From Chloroflexota bacterium (GTDB lineage: Bacteria; Chloroflexota; FW602-bin22; JACPRP01): a stretch of DNA of 64,000 nt. The notes beneath the pieces were generated by a model, which saw nothing but the letters and a program-made list of their open reading frames with translations, made no database searches and had not been told where the DNA came from. Shown here in pieces: positions 52,745-61,221 of this stretch. Each line of letters starts with the position of its first letter. Positions within the stretch are counted from its first letter, which is position 1. The stretch is from assembly GCA_016210495.1 (NCBI GenBank), contig JACQUC010000093.1:1-64000 (forward strand), written 5' to 3'. A program made the position numbers and the translations under genes.

Positions 52745-53182
52745 TTAGCCCTGGCAGGCGTGGCACCGGCCAGAAATCGCAAAGTGCGAGAAGTTCGCGC
52801 GGAACCCGTAGCGCTGCCTTAGCGTGTCGGCCAGCGGCTCGAGCGCCGACATCTCCACATCCGACGTGGCCCCGCATTTCTCGCAGACCAGATGGAGGTG
52901 CCGGCGCCCTTTTTCGGCCCAGTGGTACAGTGCCCGGCCCTCTCCGAGATCGGTTTCGGTGACCAATCCCAACTCTTTCAGAAGCTCCAACGTGCGGTAT
53001 ACAGTGGATGGGTTGAGGTTGGGATACTGCTTTCGCACCTGCGCACCGATGTCCTCCGCGCTGACGTGACCCTCAATAGTCTGGATAGCCGCAATTATCA
53101 TTAGCCGCTGCGGAGTCAACCGGTAGCCGAGCTCGCGAAGTACCTTCTCGACGCGCTGTGACATCTGGTGTGCTCTCGCCAT
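52745..53182 (-). CDS. Fur-family metalloregulator
   Basis: A 145-residue Fur/Zur/Nur-type repressor: winged helix with LTPQRLMIIAAIQ and NLNPSTVYRTLELLKELGLV, the metal-site HLHLVCEKCGATSDVE, and a C-terminal CHAC zinc pair. It represses metal uptake genes when loaded with the metal. The next gene is a Ni/Co-type transporter, so a nickel-sensing role (Nur-like) is possible, though iron or zinc cannot be excluded. The ATG has AGGAGGG upstream. Confidence 0.92.
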   Translation of the reverse strand: MARAHQMSQRVEKVLRELGYRLTPQRLMIIAAIQTIEGHVSAEDIGAQVRKQYPNLNPSTVYRTLELLKELGLVTETDLGEGRALYHWAEKGRRHLHLVCEKCGATSDVEMSALEPLADTLRQRYGFRANFSHFAISGRCHACQG

Positions 53183-53206
53183 CCCTCCTGCTCACTTTAG
53201 CTTAGC

Positions 53207-53225
53207 GCAAATAGCTATCAATTGC
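53207..53225. promoter_or_regulatory. Possible Fur-type operator
   Basis: GCAAATAGCTATCAATTGC is a partly symmetric AT-rich site 25 bases upstream of the fur-like start. It is imperfect; autoregulation is a guess. Confidence 0.3.
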
Positions 53226-53300
53226 AAGGAAGTTGCAGTTGCGGCCAGGGCCTCTTAGTACCGTTGTCCAGGCCCAAAGACGCTACGCAAGGTAGCGATC

Positions 53301-53356
53301 GTGTCATTCTGAACGAAGCGGAGCGCAGTGAAGAATCTCGGCGCACGTGCGCCGAG
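53301..53356. repeat. GTCATTCTGA-type extragenic repeat with hairpin
   Basis: GTCATTCTGAACGAAGCGGA is followed by a perfect 20-base palindrome, CTCGGCGCAC with GTGCGCCGAG (53337-53356). It lies in the 260-base gap between dnaA and the fur-like gene. This repeat type is widespread in environmental bacterial genomes, and the hairpin could stop dnaA transcripts. Confidence 0.7.
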
Positions 53357-53443
53357 ACCCTTGGCTATCGCTCAGGCTGATAATCGAGGCGCGCCAGTTG
53401 CGGCGAATCGCAAGTGCTTGACATGATGATATCCGCGAGCGAG

Positions 53444-54856
53444 CTACGCGCGCTTGACGTTGTTGTAGAGGGCCTCCTTGATGGCCAGCACCTGGCCACG
53501 CAGCTCGCCGTTGACGTCGATTTCGCTCTGGATCTTCTCGTGTCCGTGGATGATCGTCGTGTGGTCGCGCCCTCCCAGCTCTCGTCCGATCTCCAGCAGC
53601 GAGCTGTCCGTCTCCTCGCGCATAAGGTACATCGCCACCTGCCGAGGGATGACGATCTGCCGGGCCCGGTGCTTTCCCCGCATGGCGCGAGGGTCCACCT
53701 GGTAATATCTGGCCACGGCCTCCACCACCTTGGCCGGGGTGATATAGCGTCGAGCCTGGTTCTCGAGTATGTCGCTGAGCGCCTCCGTCGCAACGGCGAG
53801 GCAAAGCTGCCTGTTGCGAAGGCCGGCATAGGCGACGATGCGGTTGAGGCAGCCCTCGAGCTCCCGAATGTTGCTCTGAACCTTGCGGGCAACATACTCC
53901 AACACGTCGGGCGGCGTGCCGATGCCCATGCTGTCCGCCTTGGCGCGCAGGATAGCCATCCTCGTCTCGAAATCCGGAGGCTGAATGTCGGCGATGAGTC
54001 CCCACAGGAACCGAGAACGCAGCCGCTCTTCCAGCGTGACGATCGACTTGGGATGCCGATCGCTGGAGACGACGATCTGTTTGTTCGCGCCGTGCAGGGT
54101 GTTGAACGTGTGGAAGAACTCTTCCTGGGTGCTTTCCTTGCCGGCGATAAACTGTATATCGTCGATCAGCAGCACGTCGATGCTGCGATAGCGATTGCGA
54201 AACTCCTCTGTGCGCCGCTCTCTTATTGCGTTGACGAGATCGTTGGTAAACGTTTCCGACGGGACGTAGAGGGCCCTGTACTTGCGCTTGATAGCATCGT
54301 GGGCGATGGCGTGCAACAGGTGGGTCTTGCCGAGTCCAACGCCGCCGTAAATGAAAAGCGGATTGTAGGCCGCCGCCGGTTTCTCCGCTACGGCGCAGGC
54401 GGCAGCATGGACCAGACGGTTGCTGCTCCCGACGATGAAGGCGGCAAATGTATACTTGGGGTTTGGCTTCCAGCCGTTGTTCGGATATGTCTCCGCGACC
54501 TCCAGCAGCTCGAGATTTAATGCAGGCGCTGGCTCGCCGGCTCCATTGCCCTGCTGCTCTTCGATGCCGAGGGCAGACGCGGCAACCTCGAGGCCTTTGC
54601 GCCTTTGGGTTACCTCAGAAACCACCACGTCTACCTCCGCCTCTTGCCCCACGATGCTGCTCAACGTGCGCTTGATCTGCCGCAGCAGCCGTTCCTCGAC
54701 CCACTCCTTGACGAATGTGCTGGGAACGGCGATGACGTAGGTATTGTCGTGGGTGGAAACCAGCCGGGCGTGTTTCATGCAGGCGTCATAGCTGGGCTTG
54801 GGAATCTCCAGTTGCAGCTCTCCCAGTGCAGCCTGCCACACTTGCTTGGCGTTCAT
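53444..54856 (-). CDS. dnaA: Chromosomal replication initiator DnaA
   Basis: A 470-residue DnaA with all domains: domain I ([18 protein letters not shown]), a low-complexity domain II (about 90-135), the AAA+ domain with Walker [11 protein letters not shown] (about 174-183) and Walker [13 protein letters not shown], arginine finger region [13 protein letters not shown], and the DNA-binding domain IV with [18 protein letters not shown]. The ATG at 54856 follows GGGAGGCG; the longer frame starts in the repeat region. It is unusual that no DnaA boxes lie directly upstream and that the box cluster is at 50514-50722. Confidence 0.96.
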   Translation of the reverse strand: MNAKQVWQAALGELQLEIPKPSYDACMKHARLVSTHDNTYVIAVPSTFVKEWVEERLLRQIKRTLSSIVGQEAEVDVVVSEVTQRRKGLEVAASALGIEEQQGNGAGEPAPALNLELLEVAETYPNNGWKPNPKYTFAAFIVGSSNRLVHAAACAVAEKPAAAYNPLFIYGGVGLGKTHLLHAIAHDAIKRKYRALYVPSETFTNDLVNAIRERRTEEFRNRYRSIDVLLIDDIQFIAGKESTQEEFFHTFNTLHGANKQIVVSSDRHPKSIVTLEERLRSRFLWGLIADIQPPDFETRMAILRAKADSMGIGTPPDVLEYVARKVQSNIRELEGCLNRIVAYAGLRNRQLCLAVATEALSDILENQARRYITPAKVVEAVARYYQVDPRAMRGKHRARQIVIPRQVAMYLMREETDSSLLEIGRELGGRDHTTIIHGHEKIQSEIDVNGELRGQVLAIKEALYNNVKRA

Positions 54857-54929
54857 CTTAGCGCCTCCCAGCTCGATCGTGGAGCGAGGTGCACCAGTGG
54901 GGGCACTCTCGGTCGCCGAATCCGCACCC

Positions 54930-55073
54930 TCGTAGCCGCACCCTTCAGGGTGCGCGGGCCCGTTCGCGTGCCGAGAAATGGAAGCAATCGTGGACACATG
55001 ATAGTAGCAAGGCCGTCTTCCCGTCTGCCACGTACAGCAAGGGCGCGAGCACCCTGAAGGGTGCGGCTACGTA
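54930..55073. repeat. MITE-like element with 31-base terminal inverted repeats
   Basis: The left end CGTAGCCGCACCCTTCAGGG... (54931 on) and the inverted right end (to 55071) match over about 31 bases with two differences. Each end contains its own perfect hairpin: GCACCCT/AGGGTGC at 54938-54953 and at 55049-55064. The total length is about 143 bases, with no coding potential inside. The layout fits a miniature inverted-repeat element. Confidence 0.65.
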
Positions 55074-55191
55074 CCTGTTCAGACTTTGCCAATTTAGGCC
55101 GCGGCCAGGCCAGGGGCAGGCCGTGCGATGTGCAATAACAATGAGCAACGTGCCCTCTGGCGTCATTCTGGTCGAAAGTCTGAACAGATAC
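55071..55191. repeat. Second inverted repeat upstream of dnaA
   Basis: GTACCTGTTCAGACTTT (55071-55087) and AAAGTCTGAACAGATAC (55175-55191) are complementary except for one base. It directly abuts the MITE-like element. Confidence 0.7.
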
Positions 55192-55201
55192 GCGGCTCCC
55201 A

Positions 55202-55266
55202 AATCCGTGGATTCCCTCGTGAGGGTTCACCCGTTGGGTGAAGGTTTGAGCACGAATCCACGGATT
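55202..55266. repeat. Third inverted repeat upstream of dnaA
   Basis: AATCCGTGGATTC (55202-55214) and GAATCCACGGATT (55254-55266) are perfect complements, with an inner hairpin TTCACCC/GGGTGAA (55225-55241). It lies just upstream of the promoter at 55285. Confidence 0.75.
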
Positions 55267-55284
55267 CAGGTGGCTACAAAAGCA

Positions 55285-55313
55285 TTGACATTGCGGATTA
55301 GTTATGATATTAT
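55285..55313 (+). promoter_or_regulatory. Strong promoter of a short terminated transcript
   Basis: TTGACA (55285-55290), 17 bases, TATTAT (55308-55313). Transcription would start near 55320 and meet the terminator at 55396-55428. Confidence 0.8.
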
Positions 55314-55319
55314 AGAATT

Positions 55320-55428
55320 TAGACAAAGAAATACCCCCAGGCTGGCAGTTGCGACAGATGCCAGCGCTTCGCGCGAGAGCGAGAAAAGAAGGAAACGACC
55401 AGTGCCAGTGGTCGTTTTTCTTTTTCGT
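55320..55428 (+). ncRNA. Candidate small RNA or attenuator leader
   Basis: Between the promoter at 55285 and the terminator at 55396-55428 lie about 75 bases with two hairpins: GCTGGCA with TGCCAGC (about 55341-55365) and CGCT with GAGCG (about 55366-55383). No start codon with a ribosome site is seen. The unit could be a free small RNA of about 110 bases or an attenuator for the glycan operon. No known riboswitch recognised. Confidence 0.5.
55396..55428 (+). terminator. Intrinsic terminator
   Basis: AACGACCA and TGGTCGTT flank a short loop, followed by TTTCTTTTT. It lies 165 bases before the glycoside hydrolase start. Confidence 0.85.
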
Positions 55429-55531
55429 CATTGCCTGAGACGGCAACTTGTTTCGCTATCCGAGGGGCAGGCTGTGGGCCAACCCTCAGTCCACTATAGC
55501 AAAAATGCGGCCAATAATCAAGCCTGCAAAA

Positions 55532-55560
55532 TTGCTTTTCACCCCGCTTTTTGCTATACT
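55532..55560 (+). promoter_or_regulatory. Promoter of the glycan operon
   Basis: TTGCTT (55532-55537), 17 bases, TATACT (55555-55560) preceded by TGC. It lies 34 bases before the GTG start of the glycoside hydrolase. Confidence 0.7.
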
Positions 55561-55593
55561 CGCGCCAAGCTTCCGCAAGGCGGTAAATGATGG

Positions 55594-57303
55594 GTGACAC
55601 CTTTGAAGGCGTCAAAGCTTCTCGTGGGATCGCACCTAAAAACGTATACTGCCCTACTGCTACCGCTGCTGCTCATTCTGGTGGTGGCCATCTCTCCCAA
55701 CTCGGTTTTCCCGCAAGCATCAGCCCCTGTTAGCCCTGCCCTCTTGCGTACGATGGCCAACACCGACGTCAACCCGTATGGCGCGAACTTCTTCCTGCAG
55801 TGGGAGCCAGAACAGTGGAAGGTTGACAAGACCCTCGCTATGGCGCGAGAGGCCGGGCTGGGCTGGGCTAAGCAGCACTTCCCCTGGGAGGATCTCGAGC
55901 TCAAGAAGGGCAGCTTCTGGGACGAGAAGTCAAACAGGAGCACCTGGGAGAAGTATGACCGCATCCTGGCACTGGCTCAAAAGTACAACCTCAAGGTTAT
56001 TGCCCGCCTGGACCGCCCCCCCGACTGGACTCGCAAAGACAACAGCCGCAAGGAGGCGCCACCCGACGAACTCAAAGATTATGCCGACTTTGTCGAGGCG
56101 GTCGTCAGGCGATACAAGGGCAAGATAGGCTACTTTCAGCTTTGGAACGAGCCGAACATATGGCCGGAATGGGGAAGTCGCCCCATAGACCCAGAGGGCT
56201 ATGTGCGATTGCTCAGGGCTGGCTATGAGGCGGCCAAGCGTGTCGACCCGAACGTCTTCGTGCTCAGCGCACCGCTGGCCCAGACCTTCGAAACCTCGCC
56301 CCGCGCCATGGCCGATCTGGATTACCTGGATCGCATGTACCGGGCGGGCGCAAAGGACTACTTCGACATCCTCTTCGCAAACGCCTACGGCTTCAGCCTG
56401 CCCTATGACGATCCCCCCAGTCCGAATACCTTGAACTTCCAACGTGTGCTGCTTCTTAGGGACATCATGGCCCGCTATGGAGACAACGGTAAGCCCGTGT
56501 GGTTCAACGAGTTTGGCTGGAACGCCGCCCCAATCGGCTTGCCGCCCAACGCCTTGATCTGGGGGCGCGTTACCGAGCAGCAGCAAGCCGAGTACACGGT
56601 GGCCGCAATTGAAAAGGCGCGAGCTGAATGGCCGTGGGCCGGCGTCTTCAACATTTGGTACTTCAGGCAGGATGGCCATATTCCCCCAGAGCGCGCCGAC
56701 TACTATTTCCGGATGGTCGACGTGGGCTTCACCCCGCGACCCCTTTATAGCGCCGTGAAGGCCAGAGCCGGGCGCGCGCTGTCTGTCGCCGAGCCGGGCG
56801 ACTACCAGGAATCCAATCCGGCGCTGGTGGCGGAGGGTGCCTGGGAAACGACCACCGACGCGCGCGCCAGCGCCCAGGTGTTCCTCGGCGGCCGTGCCCC
56901 CGGTAGCAACATGACCATCTCTTTTCGAGGCACGGACATATCTCTGCTGGCTCGCAAAGGGCCCGGTGGCGGCACCATTTACGTGACTGTGGATGGTCGG
57001 GAAGCCAATCGATTGCCCGTGGACAGCAACGGGCGCTCCCACGCCGACCTGTACAGCTCGACGGAAGAATGGCAATCGCGTGTTCCGGTGGCCGGTGGCC
57101 TGCCGTTCGGCGAGCACAAATTGCGCCTCGCCATCAGCCCCGCTGGAAATCCCGAGGCCAGAGACAGCTTCGTGGCTATCGACGGCTTCAGCGTGCAGTA
57201 CATCGGCTCTGTCACCTGGCTCAACTGGGCCGCTGCGGGCGCGATTGCGCTGGTTGTTCTGCTATCCACCGCGTTTCTGTGGCGCACGGCGGCGAAACGC
57301 TAG
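55594..57303 (+). CDS. Membrane-anchored clan-A glycoside hydrolase
   Basis: A 569-residue exported protein: an N-terminal signal or anchor (about residues 17-34), a TIM-barrel hydrolase with acid/base Glu in LWNEPNIWPEWG (about residue 190) and nucleophile Glu in VWFNEFGWNAAP (about 310), as in GH5/GH39-type enzymes, a beta-sandwich region (about 410-535), and a C-terminal membrane helix (about 545-563). It should act outside the cell, perhaps trimming the polysaccharide made by the genes downstream. GTG start with AAGGCGG upstream; the next gene starts at the very next base. Confidence 0.85.
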   Translation: MTPLKASKLLVGSHLKTYTALLLPLLLILVVAISPNSVFPQASAPVSPALLRTMANTDVNPYGANFFLQWEPEQWKVDKTLAMAREAGLGWAKQHFPWEDLELKKGSFWDEKSNRSTWEKYDRILALAQKYNLKVIARLDRPPDWTRKDNSRKEAPPDELKDYADFVEAVVRRYKGKIGYFQLWNEPNIWPEWGSRPIDPEGYVRLLRAGYEAAKRVDPNVFVLSAPLAQTFETSPRAMADLDYLDRMYRAGAKDYFDILFANAYGFSLPYDDPPSPNTLNFQRVLLLRDIMARYGDNGKPVWFNEFGWNAAPIGLPPNALIWGRVTEQQQAEYTVAAIEKARAEWPWAGVFNIWYFRQDGHIPPERADYYFRMVDVGFTPRPLYSAVKARAGRALSVAEPGDYQESNPALVAEGAWETTTDARASAQVFLGGRAPGSNMTISFRGTDISLLARKGPGGGTIYVTVDGREANRLPVDSNGRSHADLYSSTEEWQSRVPVAGGLPFGEHKLRLAISPAGNPEARDSFVAIDGFSVQYIGSVTWLNWAAAGAIALVVLLSTAFLWRTAAKR

Positions 57304-58725
57304 ATGAAGCTGATGGGTGGTGTGGGCAGGGGGCGTCTCAATCGTGTTGCGCTGGCGCTCGACCTACGCGGTATGCGCAAGTTTATGGCATCGCGCGAGC
57401 TGGCAATGGCGCTTATGGCAGGCGGCATCATGCTGTTTTATGCAGCGCCATCTCCGGTCTGGCCACTGGCAGGTCTTTTGCTCTACGCCGTGCCTGCCTA
57501 CAGTCGTATGGAGCTCGGGCTGCCGTTCGTAATGCTCTCGGCCCCTTTCTATCTCGTGCCCAAGCAGTTCGGCACGCTTCAGTTCTCCCTTACCGAGGCT
57601 CTGCTCGTCACTTGCGCCGGCTTGTGGGGGCTCAGGCTGCTCCTGGATCGAAGCAAGCGTCAGTTACTGCCACTCGGATATGCGCCGGCTCGCCTGGACT
57701 TGGCCATACTTGTCTTCGTTGTCGCCGGCGCTCTTTCCATTATGGTGGCCGAAAGGCCGCGAGAGGCTCTGCGCGAGCTGCGCACTGTGGTCCTCGAGCC
57801 GGTCGCGCTGTACTATCTGATCCTCGTGGCCGCCAAGAGTAAGCGAGACGTGTTCCGGCTGGCGGACGCATTGATAGTAGCGGGGGTGCTGGTTTCCCTG
57901 ATTGGGCTCTACCAGTACGCGTTCACCGATCAGGTCATCACAGCCGAGGGTGTGAGGCGTATGCGAGCCCTTTACGGCTCGCCTAACCATCTGGGTCTGT
58001 TCCTTGGTAGGGTCTTGCCGCTGGCGGTTTGCCTTACCGGGGGGGCATTTGTCAAAGGGTCGCGAGTAGTGTATTATGGGGCCGGTTCTGCTCTGATGGT
58101 CATCTCGCTGGCGCTGACGTTCTCGTTAGGTGCATGGCTGGCCGTGCTGCTGGCCATGCTATTTGTTGCCGTCGTGGTGGGTCGCCGTCGTTTGCTTTGG
58201 ACCCTGACTGGACTGGCTGGCCTCGCGGCAGGCGGGATGGCGCTCGTGCCGTGGCTCCAGATCGAGAGGATCAGCTCACACTTTGGCTCGGAAGGCACTA
58301 CCGCTTTGCGGTTGTATATCTGGCAGGCATCCCTGAATATGCTCCGGGACCACCCGCTGTTGGGGGTTGGCCTGGACAACTTTCTGAACCAGTATCCTCG
58401 CTATATGCTTCCTGCCGCCTGGCGCGAGCCGTATCTTTCGCATCCCCATAACCTTGTTTTGGATTTCTGGCTGCGAACGGGTACTCTCGGCCTGCTGGCT
58501 GCGCTGTGGCTGCTGGGGTGGCTGTTCGTCGCTGGAACGAGACTGTATCGTCGCCTGCCTGACCCCCTGGAGAGGGCACTGATCCTGGGATTGCTGGCAG
58601 GAATGGTGGATTTCGTCGTGCACGGCTCGATAGACAACTCGTATTTTCTAGTCGATTTGGCTATAATCTTTTGGGCCAGTCTGGCTGCGATTAGAATCCT
58701 CGAAACCGAAAGGGAATTGGCATGA
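57304..58725 (+). CDS. O-antigen ligase/polymerase-like membrane protein 1
   Basis: A 473-residue protein with about 11 predicted membrane helices and the Wzy/WaaL signature region near the end: HPLLGVGLDNFLNQYP, then SHPHNLVLDFWLRTGTLGL with the conserved His. Such proteins polymerise or transfer lipid-linked glycans on the outer face of the membrane. Starts immediately after the hydrolase stop and overlaps the next start by four bases (ATGA). Whether it is a ligase or a polymerase cannot be told from sequence. Confidence 0.88.
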   Translation: MKLMGGVGRGRLNRVALALDLRGMRKFMASRELAMALMAGGIMLFYAAPSPVWPLAGLLLYAVPAYSRMELGLPFVMLSAPFYLVPKQFGTLQFSLTEALLVTCAGLWGLRLLLDRSKRQLLPLGYAPARLDLAILVFVVAGALSIMVAERPREALRELRTVVLEPVALYYLILVAAKSKRDVFRLADALIVAGVLVSLIGLYQYAFTDQVITAEGVRRMRALYGSPNHLGLFLGRVLPLAVCLTGGAFVKGSRVVYYGAGSALMVISLALTFSLGAWLAVLLAMLFVAVVVGRRRLLWTLTGLAGLAAGGMALVPWLQIERISSHFGSEGTTALRLYIWQASLNMLRDHPLLGVGLDNFLNQYPRYMLPAAWREPYLSHPHNLVLDFWLRTGTLGLLAALWLLGWLFVAGTRLYRRLPDPLERALILGLLAGMVDFVVHGSIDNSYFLVDLAIIFWASLAAIRILETERELA

Positions 58726-59681
58726 GAGTTGTGGTAACGGGTGGGGCTGGGTTCATCGGCTCGCATCTTTGCGAGATGCTGTTGGCGAGGGGTCACAGCG
58801 TGCTCAGCGTTGATAACCTCATTACGGGAAACGAGGATAACTTGGCCCCGATGAAGAACCACGCCAACTTTGCGTTTGTGCGCCACGACGTTACCCGGCC
58901 TTTGGAGGCGGAGGCCGACATGATTTTTCATCTCGCCAGCCCGGCTAGCCCTCCAGGCTACCTCTCTTACCCGGTTCAGACCTCGCTGGCAAACAGCGTG
59001 GGCACCTACAACCTGCTTGAGCTGGCCAGATGTCAAGGGGCCAAGTTCCTGCTAGCTTCCACCTCGGAGGCGTACGGTGACCCGGAGGAGCATCCACAGC
59101 GCGAGGAATACTGGGGGCACGTCAATCCAGTTGGCATTCGTAGCTGCTACGACGAAAGCAAGCGCTTTGCCGAATCCTTGACGATGACTTACGTGCGCCA
59201 GTTCGACCTGGATGGTCGTATCGTGCGCATTTTCAATACCTACGGCCCTCGTTCCGACCCGCAGGATGGCCGAGTCGTGCCGAACTTCGTCGTTCAGGCG
59301 CTCACAGATGAGCCGATCACCGTCTATGGCACGGGCAGCCAAACCAGGAGCTTCTGCTACGTGTCTGACTTGGTGGAGGGAATCCTGCGCGCGATGGAGT
59401 GCGAGGGAACCAAGGGTGAGGTCATCAATCTGGGAATGCCCGACGAGCGGACCATCCTCGATCTCGCCAACTTGGTCAAGCGGATCGCGGGTGCCAAGTC
59501 GCCCATCGTCTTTCGGGCGCCCATAAGCGACGACGATCCCCGGCGCCGGTGCCCAGACATAACCCGGGCTAGACGGATGCTGGGCTGGCAGCCCCAAGTG
59601 GAGCTGGAAGAGGGTCTGCGTCACACCATCGCCTGGTTCAGCACACACATCGCCTCTCGCGCTGGGCGAAGGCAAGAATAG
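58722..59681 (+). CDS. UDP-glucuronate decarboxylase-like NAD-dependent epimerase
   Basis: A 319-residue extended SDR: VTGGAGFIGSHL for NAD binding, LASPASPPGYLSYPVQT, ASTSEAYGDPEEHPQREEYWG.VNP.G and CYDESKRFAE (Tyr-x3-Lys) match UDP-xylose synthase (UXS) features closely. It would turn UDP-glucuronate into UDP-xylose for the glycan. Starts by ATGA overlap with the previous gene. dTDP-glucose dehydratase is the main alternative, but the sequence between the SPASPP and HPQ motifs favours UXS. Confidence 0.88.
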   Translation: MRVVVTGGAGFIGSHLCEMLLARGHSVLSVDNLITGNEDNLAPMKNHANFAFVRHDVTRPLEAEADMIFHLASPASPPGYLSYPVQTSLANSVGTYNLLELARCQGAKFLLASTSEAYGDPEEHPQREEYWGHVNPVGIRSCYDESKRFAESLTMTYVRQFDLDGRIVRIFNTYGPRSDPQDGRVVPNFVVQALTDEPITVYGTGSQTRSFCYVSDLVEGILRAMECEGTKGEVINLGMPDERTILDLANLVKRIAGAKSPIVFRAPISDDDPRRRCPDITRARRMLGWQPQVELEEGLRHTIAWFSTHIASRAGRRQE

Positions 59682-59691
59682 CATTAATAAT

Positions 59692-61221
59692 ATGAGCGTT
59701 GCCGGTTGGGCTGAGAGACCTCGGACAAACATATGGTCGGCGCCTGTCCTCGCCACCGTCTTCTCGATGGTGGTGCTGGCCCTCGCCATCGCCTTTCTAC
59801 CGCCGTTTTGGGCGCTGGTGACCTTGGTTGGCATTGCCTTGCTTGTCGTGGTGCTCGTGCGCCCGGAACTGGGTCTGTGGCTGCTCGTCTTCTCGGTGCC
59901 ATACGGCTCGTGGCGGGAGCTGGCGATCGGCACGCTGGAGCTCACGGCGACCGAGGTCCTGGTCGCCGCAACGCTTGTTGGCTGGCTAGCTGCCAAAGTC
60001 CGGAGTGGGTCGTTCAAGCACACAACACCACCTCTCTTCGTGCCGCTGTTGGCCTTCATTGGCCTCATCGTCTTCTCGGTGACCTACGCGGCTTCTTTGC
60101 CACCGGCCCTCAAGGAGCTATTCAAATGGTTGGAAGTGCTTATCGTCTATGTGATTATCGCCGATGTCGTTCAGACGCGTCGCCAGGTGCTGATCTTCGT
60201 CGCCCTGCTGTTCGCCGCCGCTTCCTCCGAGGCTTTACTCGGCTTCTTCCAGTTCTTCACGAAGTACGGGCCTGACAGCTTTGCCGTCGACAGATTTCTA
60301 CGGGCCTACGGCACCTTTGGACAACCCAATCCCTACGCGGGGTATCTAGCCACGATCGCCGCGTTGGCCTACAGCAGCGTGCTGGCATCGTCTCAGGATG
60401 TCAAGCGGTGGCCCGGTGGAGGAGCGCGAGTTGGGACGCAAGGGGGCAGCTTAGGTGCCTCGCCCTGGTTCGTCTGGTTTGCCTGGGCCTGCCTGGCCGT
60501 TTCTTTATTGGCTATCCTGATGAGCCTCTCGCGCGGGGCCTGGCTTGGGCTGGGCGCGATGCTCGCCGTCGTGGGCGCTTTTGGCAGCCGGCGGGCGCTG
60601 TTTGTGCTCGTCGTCATTGCTGTGGTTCTCGCGCTGGTGTTCCTGGTCGGCTTGCTCAACCTGCTGCCCGCGCAGATGGTGGATCGCGTCTCGGACACGA
60701 TGGCGTATTTCGGGGTCTTTGATGTGACCGAGGTGCAGGCCACGCCTCAGAACTGGCCCATCGTCGAGAGGATGGCTAGCTGGCAAACGGCTTGGCGGAT
60801 GTACGAGGACAGTCCCCTCCTCGGCGTGGGAATCGGCAACTACGTCGAGTCCTACCGCGACTTCTCCCTGCCCGGCTGGAACCAGCCAAAGGGCCACGCT
60901 CACAACTTCTATCTGAACGTCCTGGCGGAGATGGGCATCGTCGGCTTGCTGGCATATCTTCTCTTGCTGGTCTGTTTTCTGGGACACGCCTATCGTGTCG
61001 TCACTCGACTGGCCGCGCCGGGCGGACGCGAAGACCTTAAGCTCGAGCGTGCTTTGGCCATCGGTTTGCTGGGCGCACTGGCAGTTCTGCTGGTGCACAA
61101 TATCTTCGACAATCTCTTCGTGCACAGCATTGGTGTCCAGATGGGCCTGTTCTTGGGTCTCTTATTCGTGTTAGATCGACTCGGACGTCGCCGAGTCTCG
61201 ATGGGGGTGGAAGGGATTTGA
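59692..61221 (+). CDS. O-antigen ligase/polymerase-like membrane protein 2
   Basis: A 509-residue multi-pass protein of the same superfamily as 57304-58725: SPLLGVGIGNYVESY and GHAHNFYLNVLAEMGIVGLLAY near residue 390-420 carry the conserved His and ligase-domain pattern. Two such proteins in one operon could be a polymerase and a ligase. Its stop overlaps the next start by four bases. Confidence 0.87.
   Translation: MSVAGWAERPRTNIWSAPVLATVFSMVVLALAIAFLPPFWALVTLVGIALLVVVLVRPELGLWLLVFSVPYGSWRELAIGTLELTATEVLVAATLVGWLAAKVRSGSFKHTTPPLFVPLLAFIGLIVFSVTYAASLPPALKELFKWLEVLIVYVIIADVVQTRRQVLIFVALLFAAASSEALLGFFQFFTKYGPDSFAVDRFLRAYGTFGQPNPYAGYLATIAALAYSSVLASSQDVKRWPGGGARVGTQGGSLGASPWFVWFAWACLAVSLLAILMSLSRGAWLGLGAMLAVVGAFGSRRALFVLVVIAVVLALVFLVGLLNLLPAQMVDRVSDTMAYFGVFDVTEVQATPQNWPIVERMASWQTAWRMYEDSPLLGVGIGNYVESYRDFSLPGWNQPKGHAHNFYLNVLAEMGIVGLLAYLLLLVCFLGHAYRVVTRLAAPGGREDLKLERALAIGLLGALAVLLVHNIFDNLFVHSIGVQMGLFLGLLFVLDRLGRRRVSMGVEGI

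Noticed and set aside
54998..55590. Open frames in the dnaA upstream region (for example 54889-55590 plus, 54853-55446 minus)
   Set aside because: They run through inverted repeats and a promoter-terminator unit, lack ribosome sites and resemble no protein.
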